From contig NZ_CP096259.1 in the NCBI RefSeq assembly GCF_023205015.1, positions 1 through 64,000 of the forward strand: 64,000 nt of DNA. Direction: 5' to 3'. Origin of the DNA: Providencia rettgeri (lineage in GTDB: Bacteria > Pseudomonadota > Gammaproteobacteria > Enterobacterales > Enterobacteriaceae). Shown here one piece after another: positions 27,742-36,145 of this stretch. Positions within the stretch are counted from its first letter, which is position 1. Each line of letters opens with the position of its first letter. The notes beneath the pieces were generated by a model. The model worked only from the letters and a program-made list of their open reading frames with translations, had not been told where the DNA came from and searched no databases. Made by a program: the position numbers and the translations under genes.

Positions 27742-28836
27742 ATGAATAATTTCGATATATATGATCTCATTCAAGGTTCTGATAAATGGTTAAGCTGGAG
27801 AAAAACGGGTGTAACAGCTACGTGTACCCCCACTCTTAATCCCGACGTTAAAAATGAGTTCAGCAATACTCCTTACAGCTTATATTTAGAATGGATCGGA
27901 GCTATTCCGCCAAAGGATTTGTCATGTATACGGCAAGTTGAAGTAGGGAAGCTATCCGAACAGTTCGCCCGACACTGGTTTGAAAATCAGTATGGGGAAA
28001 TCAGTAGTCCTTGTTGTGTACGAAGTAGGAAATATCCGCACATGATAGCCTCACTTGATGGACTTATTGAAAATAATGATGTTGTAGAGTTCAAAAATAT
28101 ATCCCCAAAAAACCACCGTTTGTTATTAGAAGAAAAAGCAAAATCTTCAATTTTCAACTATTACAAATGGCAGGTTTATCATCAAATGGTAGTTACTGGC
28201 AGCACATATGGGTACTTGGTATTCTGGTCTGCTAAAGAAACACCTCTTGTCTTTAAATTAAAAATTAATGACAAAATAATAAATAAGGTTGTTACCATCA
28301 CTAAAAGATTCTGGAATTGCGTTAATAACAAAACGCCTCCTGAGTTTGATGTAAATAAGGATATAATTTATTTAAATAGTGATGATGTACTAAAAGAACG
28401 TAATATTAACCCTGAAGATTTAATATCACGCACAAAAAAGTTAGTTGAATTACAATCTGCATTTCAATTAGCACAAAAACAATTGAATGAAGCTAAAGAA
28501 AAAGTAGCATCATTTGATGAACAGATAAGAAATGAAATAAAGGTTTTCTCATCTGTATTAAAGTTACAACCTAATGCTCCCTTGAGGCTTGAAGGCTTTG
28601 GTATTCGATATTTAGAATCTCACAGCGCTCCACGGTTTTCTTGGAAGAAGCTAAGAGAGAAATTAGGTATCAATGAAGAAGATCATCCTGATTGTTATGG
28701 TGAGTCGTCAATTAAAACATCAATAACAAGTTATGAATATCATTCTTCCAATTCAATATCACCTTCTGATAATCATTATGACAATGAAAACCGTCAGAAA
28801 GGTGATTCAATAATAGATATATATAATTATTTATAA
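27742..28836 (+). CDS. exo: YqaJ/lambda-Exo-type 5'-3' exonuclease
   Basis: A 364-residue protein. The start of the YqaJ fold is clear: G-S-D-K-W-L-S-W-R-K near residues 12-22, E-V-G-K-L-S-E-Q near 72-80, the catalytic Asp in A-S-L-D-G-L near 110, then V-V-E-F-K with the active-site Glu and Lys. With Bet it forms a lambda Red-like recombination pair. The last 120 residues are a coiled-coil and polar tail beyond the nuclease. The ATG at 27742 is preferred to a TTG four codons upstream. Confidence 0.86.
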   Translation: MNNFDIYDLIQGSDKWLSWRKTGVTATCTPTLNPDVKNEFSNTPYSLYLEWIGAIPPKDLSCIRQVEVGKLSEQFARHWFENQYGEISSPCCVRSRKYPHMIASLDGLIENNDVVEFKNISPKNHRLLLEEKAKSSIFNYYKWQVYHQMVVTGSTYGYLVFWSAKETPLVFKLKINDKIINKVVTITKRFWNCVNNKTPPEFDVNKDIIYLNSDDVLKERNINPEDLISRTKKLVELQSAFQLAQKQLNEAKEKVASFDEQIRNEIKVFSSVLKLQPNAPLRLEGFGIRYLESHSAPRFSWKKLREKLGINEEDHPDCYGESSIKTSITSYEYHSSNSISPSDNHYDNENRQKGDSIIDIYNYL

Positions 28837-28840
28837 TAAC

Positions 28841-28858
28841 CCTGAGTTTTAATTCAGG
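28841..28858 (+). other. Short leader hairpin
   Basis: CCTGA and TCAGG flank an A/T loop 16 bases before the start of the next gene. No strong T-run follows. It resembles the longer CGCCTGA hairpin before the VWA gene. Confidence 0.45.
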
Positions 28859-28873
28859 CGTTAAGGACTATCA

Positions 28874-29242
28874 ATGAATAATATCATTAATATGACAACT
28901 TATGCTGCATCCGATGAACAGAAAAGTTTTGGCGTTATTGATTTAACTCAAGATGAAAATGAAAAACTTCGTATGTTATTACGTGTCACAAACACTGAAA
29001 GAAATGATTTATTAAACCAAGCAAATAACATTGCTTTGTTTGCTGATTTCCTAAGTGTTAAATACAAAACAAATAAATGTCTTATTGGTGGAAAATCATT
29101 TCTCATTCCTTTTATTACTAAAAGCATGAGAGATTTTGATATTGAAACTTACATGACTAACGTAAAACAAGTAACAACATTTGTGAATGGCGAGATATTA
29201 AAAAGTCAACGTCATTGCGGTGTTGTTAATTGTTCAATTTAA
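28874..29242 (+). CDS. Hypothetical protein, 122 residues
   Basis: A soluble protein with a helical, coiled-coil-like segment at about residues 28-60. No recognised motif. TTAAGGA lies upstream. It is wedged between exo and the MoxR-like ATPase gene in what looks like one transcription unit. Similar small unknown genes occur at this place in related elements. Confidence 0.6.
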   Translation: MNNIINMTTYAASDEQKSFGVIDLTQDENEKLRMLLRVTNTERNDLLNQANNIALFADFLSVKYKTNKCLIGGKSFLIPFITKSMRDFDIETYMTNVKQVTTFVNGEILKSQRHCGVVNCSI

Positions 29243-29254
29243 CAAACTTAAACC

Positions 29255-29268
29255 TCAAATTAATTTGA
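29255..29268 (+). other. Short leader palindrome
   Basis: TCAAATTAATTTGA, a perfect 14-base palindrome, stands 27 bases before the ATPase gene and is followed by TTTAAATAGGTA. Confidence 0.45.
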
Positions 29269-29295
29269 ATGTTTATTATTTAAATAGGTAAATAT

Positions 29296-30303
29296 ATGAA
29301 CGCTGTAAATAACAGTTTTGATATTAAACGTAACACTCCGGTCGATATGGAATCTTTAGGTATTATTCTGCCTGAGAATTTAAAGGGCAAATATAGTATC
29401 AAGGGATTTTCTAATGACCATCAATTTTCAGAGTATATCCCGAAATTTAATGAGAAGTATGTGTTTGAACCTTCACTCAGAAAGCATGTATTAATGTGGT
29501 TTGATAACCCATTAGATACATCACTCTGGATTTCTGGACCTACTGGCTGTGGAAAATCTTCAATAGTTGAGCAAATTGCTGCTCGTATGAATTGGGGATT
29601 GATGAAAGTAACAGCCAGTCCTGATCTTGATATGAGTAGCTTACTCGGTAGTTTTCGCCTAAAGGTCGATAAATTAACGGGTGATCAAGAAACCGTCTTT
29701 CATGAAGGACCGCTAACCATCGCGTATAAGCATGGGTTGGTTTTTCTGATTGATGAGTATGACCAATTAGAACCTTCCGTAGCTAACTCCCTCAACGGGA
29801 TCTTAGAGATGGGTTCTCTTGTCATTCCTGAAACAAATGAATGCATTCATCACCATGAAAACTTTAGATTTGCAGTAACTGCAAACAGTAATGGGACCGG
29901 TGATATGACAGGAAATTACAGTGGTGTAAAACCACAGAATATAGCCAACCTCGATAGATTTATGTTTGTTGAGGCTGACTATATGCCCGAAAAAGAAGAA
30001 CGTAAGCTACTTGCTTCATTTTTGTCTGATCCTGAATCACATCAGTTACTGACGGATGGGCTGATAAAGCTGGCTAACGATGTACGTAAAAGTACATCTG
30101 CGACAGTCACTAGCTTCAGTAGTACCGCTATTTCAACTAGAAGCCTTGTGAATGTTGTTCGCCGTTTCGATTTTATGCTTCGTTCTAAACAACCACCGGT
30201 AGATATTCTGTTAGATGCATGGCAATTACATATCTCTAACAGAGCTCCTGAAGATGAAAAAATAGCATTGAACGATATGTTTAATGTTTATTTTAAATCT
30301 TAA
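29296..30303 (+). CDS. MoxR/CobS-like AAA+ ATPase
   Basis: A 335-residue AAA+ protein with Walker A G-P-T-G-C-G-K-S at about residues 81-88, Walker B F-L-I-D-E-Y-D near 150, a sensor-like T-A-N-S-N-G near 195 and an arginine-finger region after 210. MoxR/CobS ATPases remodel target proteins together with a VWA-domain partner; the VWA gene follows two genes on. IncA/C and SXT-like elements carry the same set under the name cobS, although cobalamin synthesis is unlikely. TAAATAGGTA is its ribosome-binding region. Confidence 0.85.
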   Translation: MNAVNNSFDIKRNTPVDMESLGIILPENLKGKYSIKGFSNDHQFSEYIPKFNEKYVFEPSLRKHVLMWFDNPLDTSLWISGPTGCGKSSIVEQIAARMNWGLMKVTASPDLDMSSLLGSFRLKVDKLTGDQETVFHEGPLTIAYKHGLVFLIDEYDQLEPSVANSLNGILEMGSLVIPETNECIHHHENFRFAVTANSNGTGDMTGNYSGVKPQNIANLDRFMFVEADYMPEKEERKLLASFLSDPESHQLLTDGLIKLANDVRKSTSATVTSFSSTAISTRSLVNVVRRFDFMLRSKQPPVDILLDAWQLHISNRAPEDEKIALNDMFNVYFKS

Positions 30304-30343
30304 TTCAAATCTTATTTTTAATTTTAATTATTAATAAATCGAC

Positions 30344-30375
30344 AAGGTAAATAGATTTATCTATTTGCCTTTTTT
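30344..30375 (+). terminator. Terminator-like hairpin before the DUF3150 gene
   Basis: A 12-bp stem (AAGGTAAATAGA with its complement, one G-T pair) has a 4-base loop and a T-run. It stands inside the apparent operon, 26 bases before the next start. Confidence 0.75.
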
Positions 30376-30844
30376 AAATATATAAATATGTAGGTGAATT
30401 TATGAGCCCAAACATTCTTGAAAATGTAGTAATTTTTTCTCTGGAAGGTATCCGTTTAACTACTGGAAGAAAAACACTTAAAGGTAAAGATATTAAGGTT
30501 ATTAACACTGGAGATATAGTTCTGCCTCCCGAAACAATAGCCAGCCTCGGAACCAAAAAGGTTATTGACCCTGCAAAAATCAACAAAATGCGTACCTTTC
30601 GTACTGGTGCTGATGCAATCTGTTCAAAATATGGTGTTCCATTCTTGAACGGGTATGCAGTGCCGACTTCACTTGCAAGTCACGTAAGGCAGCAGCTAAA
30701 TGATTTAAAGGACCAATTCTATATATTCAAAAATGAGTTTTTATCCGCTATATCAACTGATTTTCTTTCATGGTTAGATGATCTGATTTAATGGCACCGC
30801 ACACTTTTGTGAAGGATAATTAGTCCAACAACAAAGGTGTGAAA

Positions 30845-31135
30845 ATGACCCAACGAAGAAAACCTAGAAAATATACTGATGAGTTCAGAGAAGAAGCTGT
30901 AAAGCTAGTCACTGAACAAGGTTACAGTGTTACTGAAGCAGCCAAATCATTAGGCATAACAACTAAGCTGCTTTACAACTGGAAAGACAAACTAGCCAAG
31001 CAAACTTCAGGCGAAGCATTAAGCAAAGATGAGAGAGCTGAACTGGTTAAGCTCAGAAAAGAGAATAAACGCTTACAGATGGAGCGTGAGATCTTAAAAA
31101 AGGCGAGTGCCTTCTTTGCGAAAGAAATGAAATAA
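30845..31135 (+). CDS. IS3-family OrfA (copy 2)
   Basis: Helix-turn-helix protein with a leucine-zipper tail, the same as in copy 1. The 3' end holds the A-rich site for -1 frameshifting into orfB. Confidence 0.9.
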   Translation: MTQRRKPRKYTDEFREEAVKLVTEQGYSVTEAAKSLGITTKLLYNWKDKLAKQTSGEALSKDERAELVKLRKENKRLQMEREILKKASAFFAKEMK

Positions 31136-31182
31136 AGTTCGAATATATTAAAGAGCAGCAATGGCGCTTTCCAATTAGCGTT

Positions 31183-31998
31183 TTGTGCGAGGTTCTAGAA
31201 GTGAGTCGGTCAGCCTATTACGCATGGCTGAGGCGACCAGCCAAGATTATTAGTGTTGAAGAGTTAATGCTTTATCGTCGCATGAAGAGGTTATTTGATG
31301 ATAGCCGCAGTAGTGCTGGTGCCAGAACCTTAATGAAGTTGCTACGCAAAGAAGGCTTTAAAATTGGTATTTGTCGGGTTAAGAGCTTGATGAAAAAGCT
31401 CGGTTTAGTCGTTAAACAGCGAGTGGCTTATAAAGTGACGACTATGCGCAAACATAGCCATGCGGTTGCTGATAACTTATTGAAGCGCCAATTCAATCCA
31501 GCCAGAGCAAATCAGGCGTGGGCGGGTGATATCACCTATCTAAGAACGCATCAAGGCTGGATGTACCTAGCTGTTGTGATGGATTTGCATTCTCGCCGTA
31601 TTATTGGCTGGGCGTTGAGTAAACGCATGACGGTTGATTTAACCATGAGAGCGATGCAAATGGCTATCAACCTGCGTCAACCCAAAGCAGGCTTGATCTT
31701 CCATAGCGACAGAGGCTCACAATACACCAGTAAGCGTTTTCAATCATTGCTATGGAGCAATCGAATTACGCCATCAATGAGTGGTTGTGGAGCATGTTTA
31801 GATAATGCTGTGGTTGAAAGGTTTTTCGGCAGCTTGAAAAATGAATGGCTATTAAATGTTTACCATTTAACCAGAGAAAGCATGAAAACTGATGTAGAGA
31901 AATACATCAAATACTACAACTCAGTTCGGCTTCATACTTCATTAAATGATATGTCGCCAATTGAGTTTGAAAGTGTAAGGAAAAAGTGTGCGGCCTAG
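31183..31998 (+). CDS. IS3-family transposase OrfB (copy 2)
   Basis: DDE transposase core, the same as copy 1 at the protein level. Open in the -1 frame from the end of orfA. All catalytic residues are present, so this copy should be active. Confidence 0.9.
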   Translation: MCEVLEVSRSAYYAWLRRPAKIISVEELMLYRRMKRLFDDSRSSAGARTLMKLLRKEGFKIGICRVKSLMKKLGLVVKQRVAYKVTTMRKHSHAVADNLLKRQFNPARANQAWAGDITYLRTHQGWMYLAVVMDLHSRRIIGWALSKRMTVDLTMRAMQMAINLRQPKAGLIFHSDRGSQYTSKRFQSLLWSNRITPSMSGCGACLDNAVVERFFGSLKNEWLLNVYHLTRESMKTDVEKYIKYYNSVRLHTSLNDMSPIEFESVRKKCAA

Positions 31999-32844
31999 CT
32001 TGACCAGATCAAGATAAAGAAGATGAAACTGTAAAAAAACTGTTTGAGTCCGAAGTTATTGACGTCAAACGGTTAGATGAAAAGCTACAATTTGGTTTTT
32101 CTTCTTTCAATATTTCACCCTTTGGTGAAGGCGAGTCAGAAGAAAAAGTACAAAGCCTTAAAGAATCTGTCCTGCTTGATGTTGTTGATAGAATTTCTGA
32201 GTTACGGGAACGTGGCTCATACAATGCATCAAACATATCTCAAACTACACTCAATACGTTACGAGAAGTTGCAAGTAAGCTGAAAGGATTAGCTGTATTA
32301 AATCCAGATGCTGGCAGTTTAAGTGATTATTTGAGTAACTTTATTTCAACGTTGCCAAGCGTTGGGAGATTGTCTAATGACGAATCAATTGCCGTAACAA
32401 CACTTTTTATTACGTTATCAGACATTAAAACTTTGAAGCAGTTAATAAACTCCACCAATTTGAACAATGTATCAGATGTGGAATTAACTGTTTTACCACA
32501 AACTACAAACAACATTGATTTATCAACTGCCATACCAACTTCAGTACCTGTAACTGGTAATACTGATAGTGATTTCATTGAAATTATAGTCGATGAAGAT
32601 GATGTTGCTGAACCAACAGAAAACGATTTAAACATTGTGAATGTCGCCGAAAACTCACAAACGGTTACAGTGCCGAATGTGAGTCAAGATGTTGTAGAAA
32701 ATACGACACCAACTCCGACACCAATTGATGTTCAATCAGAACCTGAAGTAGTTTCTTCGGATCTACCTGTAAATTCACCCTTTAGTGTTGAAGATGAAAA
32801 TCAGGGTGTTCCATTTTTCTACTAATAATATGGGAAACCAAACT

Positions 32845-32871
32845 AACGCCTGAATTTATTCAGGCGTTTTT
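32845..32871 (+). terminator. Strong terminator-like hairpin before the VWA gene
   Basis: AACGCCTGAAT, a TT loop and its exact complement are followed by five T. It ends 18 bases before the VWA start and is followed at once by ATTTAAATAGGTA. Confidence 0.8.
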
Positions 32872-32889
32872 ATTTAAATAGGTATATAT

Positions 32890-34863
32890 ATGAAACAATT
32901 AAGAAGTGCAGCCTCATTAGCAATCGTTGCTAATGTATTAGCTGGCAAATTTGACATTTCAATTAAGTTTACTACTGACGAAGCGTACTGTGGTGTATCT
33001 GAAAGTGGTAAATATGAAATAGGGATTCCTTACACAACTGATACATCTTTCGGTAATATTTTGTTAGGTTTTTTAATTCATGAAATTGGACATGCCAAAT
33101 TCACTGATTTTTCATTTGTTGCTCAAACAGGCAATAAATATATTAGTGTATTAGAAAATATTTGCGAAGATATCTGGATTGAATCAAAGTTGGAGCATGT
33201 TTATGGTGGTGCCAAGTATTACTTGGATGCCGTCAGACAACATGTTTTTACAGAAAAACCTATTAACTCCGTCATTTCCATTGAGGAAAAAATAACGTTT
33301 TTCATAAACTATGTTTTACTGCATGGTAGAAGTAAATACAACGGAGTCGTTGTTAACAACATTAACGAACTAAAACTTCAATTCATTTCAATCTTTACCG
33401 AAGCAATTTCTGACAAGGTTGATAGATTATTAGAAATGGTGCTTTTATCCACAACTACTGTCGATAACAATCTGATTGCCAAAAAATTATTCATTGTTCT
33501 AGCAACAGCCCTTCAGCTCAAACCACAAGATACGTTACCTCCCTCTAATGGTAGCTCTGACGATGCTGGTAACTCTGAAGGTAATGCCCCTGACGGTTCT
33601 GGTAACTCTGAGGGTAATGACCCTGATGGTTCCGGTAACTCTGAGGGTAATGACCCTGACGGTTCTGGTAGCTCTGAGGGTAATGACCCTGATGGTTCCG
33701 GTAACTCTGAGGGTAATGCCCCTGACGGTTCTGGTAGCTCTGAGGGTAATGACCCTGATGGTTCAGGTAACTCTGAGGGTAATGACCCTGACGGTTCTGG
33801 TAACTCTGACTGCTCTGGTGTGGGTGAAAGTTCAAATGGACCTAATGACGTCAATGTTTCAACCGAAACTGATACTGACGACTTAGATTCAGATCCAGAG
33901 AGTTTTAACGATATTTTTAAGGACGTTTCATTCGATAGTGTAAATGACAATGTTATTCAAGATATAACATCTACAATCTCGAATACGGAACAACTTAAAA
34001 AGGATATGAGTTCCAAGGGAATAGTTAATGATTTTTTTAACGTTGCGATTATTAACACAGAGTGGAAGAAAAATTTTAATCAAGCCACACAAACAATAAC
34101 TTCACTTGATATTAAGAGAAGTTTGAATACAGGATGTAGATTACGCCGGTCATTTGAAAAATTAGTCCATGATAATACTACATCCACTTCACGGTTAAAG
34201 GAGCAAGGCGCAAGAATTAAATCCAGTAAATTAGCAGGTGTAAAAACGGGAAACACTAACATTTTTAAGACTAAAAGTGTTATCCAAAGCCCAAATTGTG
34301 CTTGTTCTATTTTACTTGATACTAGTTCCTCAATGCATGAATACCACTTTGATACATCCCGTATTCGAGCTGCATTATCTTCCGTCATTGCAGTATTGGA
34401 AGGGTTAAATATCACAGGTGTTTCAACAGCTTGCTATGCATTTCCTTTTTACGTTGAAGAATCCAATTCACTACTAGTACAAACGATGAAGCCAAGATAT
34501 ACACCGCTTCGCGCAAGTATTTCTCAAGGCGTTTTTACTCACAAAGGATGTTTAGGCTCTACTCCATTGGCTGAAAGTTTGATTCCCGTAATAAGCGAAA
34601 TCGCTCTATCAAGGGAAAAGAAAAAGATGATTTTCATTATCACTGACGGAGAACCTAATGATGATAATAAGACTCAAGAAATCATCAACTCAGCAACAAT
34701 CGAAGGAATAGAAGTCTGTACCTTTGTATTGAACGAAGATGGGACAAACGAAGCCTATTTCAAGAGGATATTTGGTAAAAACACTATATTTATCAATAAA
34801 TTCAATGAAATTGAGCAATCCATACTTCAAATGTGTGCGAATTTAATAGTCACAGCACGATAG
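32890..34863 (+). CDS. CobT-like VWA-domain protein with HExxH motif and acidic repeats
   Basis: A 657-residue protein with three parts. The N-terminal 200 residues include H-E-I-G-H at 64-68, a zinc-metallopeptidase-like motif followed by a helical region. The middle (about 215-340) is low-complexity and acidic, with seven 11-residue repeats of the type G-N-S-E-G-N-D-P-D-G-S. The C-terminal 200 residues are a von Willebrand A domain with MIDAS motif D-T-S-S-S from residue 477 and I-I-T-D-G-E-P. VWA proteins act as partners of MoxR ATPases. Whether the HExxH site is catalytic is unknown. The leader carries TAAATAGGTA. Confidence 0.82.
   Translation: MKQLRSAASLAIVANVLAGKFDISIKFTTDEAYCGVSESGKYEIGIPYTTDTSFGNILLGFLIHEIGHAKFTDFSFVAQTGNKYISVLENICEDIWIESKLEHVYGGAKYYLDAVRQHVFTEKPINSVISIEEKITFFINYVLLHGRSKYNGVVVNNINELKLQFISIFTEAISDKVDRLLEMVLLSTTTVDNNLIAKKLFIVLATALQLKPQDTLPPSNGSSDDAGNSEGNAPDGSGNSEGNDPDGSGNSEGNDPDGSGSSEGNDPDGSGNSEGNAPDGSGSSEGNDPDGSGNSEGNDPDGSGNSDCSGVGESSNGPNDVNVSTETDTDDLDSDPESFNDIFKDVSFDSVNDNVIQDITSTISNTEQLKKDMSSKGIVNDFFNVAIINTEWKKNFNQATQTITSLDIKRSLNTGCRLRRSFEKLVHDNTTSTSRLKEQGARIKSSKLAGVKTGNTNIFKTKSVIQSPNCACSILLDTSSSMHEYHFDTSRIRAALSSVIAVLEGLNITGVSTACYAFPFYVEESNSLLVQTMKPRYTPLRASISQGVFTHKGCLGSTPLAESLIPVISEIALSREKKKMIFIITDGEPNDDNKTQEIINSATIEGIEVCTFVLNEDGTNEAYFKRIFGKNTIFINKFNEIEQSILQMCANLIVTAR
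33568..33798 (+). repeat. Seven tandem 33-bp coding repeats
   Basis: Seven in-frame units encode an 11-residue acidic/Gly repeat (consensus G-N-S-E-G-N-D-P-D-G-S) with Asp/Ala and Asn/Ser variants. Units are nearly identical at DNA level, so copy number may change by slippage or recombination without breaking the frame. Confidence 0.95.
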
Positions 34864-34918
34864 TGAAAGGTTACTTTTCGCGTTGTTACCCCAAATTTGC
34901 TTCACTGAAAACAACTAT

Positions 34919-34949
34919 AAAGCCTCCCTCATCGGAGGCTTTTTTTTTG
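34919..34949 (+). terminator. Rho-independent terminator after the VWA gene
   Basis: AAAGCCTCC, CTCATC loop, GGAGGCTTT and a T-run end the recombination/MoxR/VWA unit before the traF operon. Confidence 0.88.
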
Positions 34950-35044
34950 CTTGAAATTTATCACTTTAATACAAGAAAAAATAATTTTTGCAAATATAAA
35001 ATACAAATATTTTCCATGTAAAAACTGAATAAAAACAGTGTTTT

Positions 35045-35069
35045 CCTAATGCAAAACATTTTTATTAGG
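35045..35069. promoter_or_regulatory. Interrupted inverted repeat upstream of traF
   Basis: CCTAAT and ATTAGG are separated by 13 bases, 30 bases before the traF start. The place and symmetry would suit an activator site for the traF-traH-traG operon; no similar site was matched elsewhere. Confidence 0.35.
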
Positions 35070-35098
35070 TCGCTGACATCAAACATAAGTGAATTTCA

Positions 35099-36130
35099 AT
35101 GAGAAAACATAAATATTTATCTATGGCTGTAATTGTGGCTATTTCAATTTCAGGAACAGGTTATTCTTTGGCAAATCAAGAGCCTAAGAAAGCATACGAT
35201 GATTCTGAGCAGGTAATTGGTGGAAGTGTACAAGACTTGGAAAAAAAAGATGAAGGGTGGTTTTTCTATAATGAAAAGCAAGTCGCGAAACCAAAGCCAA
35301 TCATTCCAACTAAACAAAAACCAGATACACCAAAACCTAAGCCACTCGAACCAAAACTAACACCAGCGCCAGCTCCTGCACCAGAGCCGAAATTTACGGT
35401 TAAATGGTATCGGGAGAACATTCAGAAGCTACGAGATGATGCAATTGATAATCCGACTAAAGAGAATGTAAGGCGATACTATTACGTGCAACGGATCATG
35501 CTTGACAAAGCCAGTCGTTATGCAGATATGGCGAGACTGGTAACTACTACTGATCCGTTCATTGATGAAAACAATCGCCGATCCACATCCTCATTTGCGG
35601 CTATGGAGCAAACACGAATAGCTGACGAAAACAGAGGACGTGTCTTGAATAGCATTTCAAGTAAAGCAGGTATCTTTTTCTTTTTTAAAGGAAAGGACTG
35701 TCCTTTATGTGAGAAGCAAGCCTTCGTTTTAAAAACATTTAGTCATGAAACCAGCATAAATGTAATTCCTATTTCTGTTGATGGTCTCCCTCTACCTCAA
35801 AATGAATTTAACAATATGAAAATTGATACCGGTCAAGCCAAAAAACTTGGAATTACTAATGTACCGGCGATTGCATTAGCCATACCGCCTAAAGATATCA
35901 GAATCATTTCGTTTAGCGCTATCAGTAGTGATTCTCTGAAGGAACGCACTGTGTTGATTGCTAAAGATGCAAAACTAATTTCTGAACAAGATTACACAAG
36001 CACACTTCCCCTTAATCACAATGGATATATTGACAGCGACATAATCAAAGATATGCCAGACGATATTTTAAATGACCCAATTCTATTTGTTGAATATATC
36101 CAAAAACGATCTCAAGTTATAAAACCTTAA
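35099..36130 (+). CDS. traF: Conjugal transfer protein TraF (thioredoxin-like)
   Basis: A signal peptide (about residues 1-26), a Pro/Lys-rich linker at 60-100, then a helical region and a thioredoxin-like domain with C-P-L-C at about residues 201-204 and cis-proline N-V-P-A-I near 262. F TraF lacks the CxxC; this version keeps it, as in SXT and IncA/C TraF. Periplasmic role in pilus assembly with TraH, which follows 15 bases later. Length 343 residues is normal for the group. Confidence 0.9.
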   Translation: MRKHKYLSMAVIVAISISGTGYSLANQEPKKAYDDSEQVIGGSVQDLEKKDEGWFFYNEKQVAKPKPIIPTKQKPDTPKPKPLEPKLTPAPAPAPEPKFTVKWYRENIQKLRDDAIDNPTKENVRRYYYVQRIMLDKASRYADMARLVTTTDPFIDENNRRSTSSFAAMEQTRIADENRGRVLNSISSKAGIFFFFKGKDCPLCEKQAFVLKTFSHETSINVIPISVDGLPLPQNEFNNMKIDTGQAKKLGITNVPAIALAIPPKDIRIISFSAISSDSLKERTVLIAKDAKLISEQDYTSTLPLNHNGYIDSDIIKDMPDDILNDPILFVEYIQKRSQVIKP

Positions 36131-36145
36131 AAGGCTAATTTCGTA

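Larger units (their letters stand above)
30779..32011 (+). mobile_element. IS3-family element, copy 2
   Basis: 1233 bp with TGATCTG and CAGATCA ends. The target duplication AGA flanks it on both sides (30776-30778 and 32012-32014), showing simple transposition into the DUF3150 gene. Sequence appears the same as copies 1 and 3, so spread was recent. Confidence 0.95.
30402..32825 (+). pseudogene. DUF3150 gene interrupted by IS copy 2
   Basis: Before insertion the frame ran 30402-30778 and continued at 32015-32825, giving about 395 residues. Reading across the target site, W-L-D continues in frame into K-E-D-E. The N-terminal 250 residues fit DUF3150 proteins, which sit between the MoxR ATPase and VWA protein in related plasmids; the C-terminal 140 residues are acidic, Thr/Pro-rich and probably disordered. 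The IS inserts a stop, so only about 130 residues can be made. Function unknown. Confidence 0.8.

Noticed and set aside
30973..31161. Antisense 62-residue frame in each IS copy
   Set aside because: Occurs in all three copies opposite orfA, without a ribosome-binding site; a shadow frame.
33513..33950. Long open frames on both strands across the VWA repeat region
   Set aside because: They arise because the 33-bp unit is open in several frames; the products are monotonous and lack start signals. Only the + frame joins two conserved domains.
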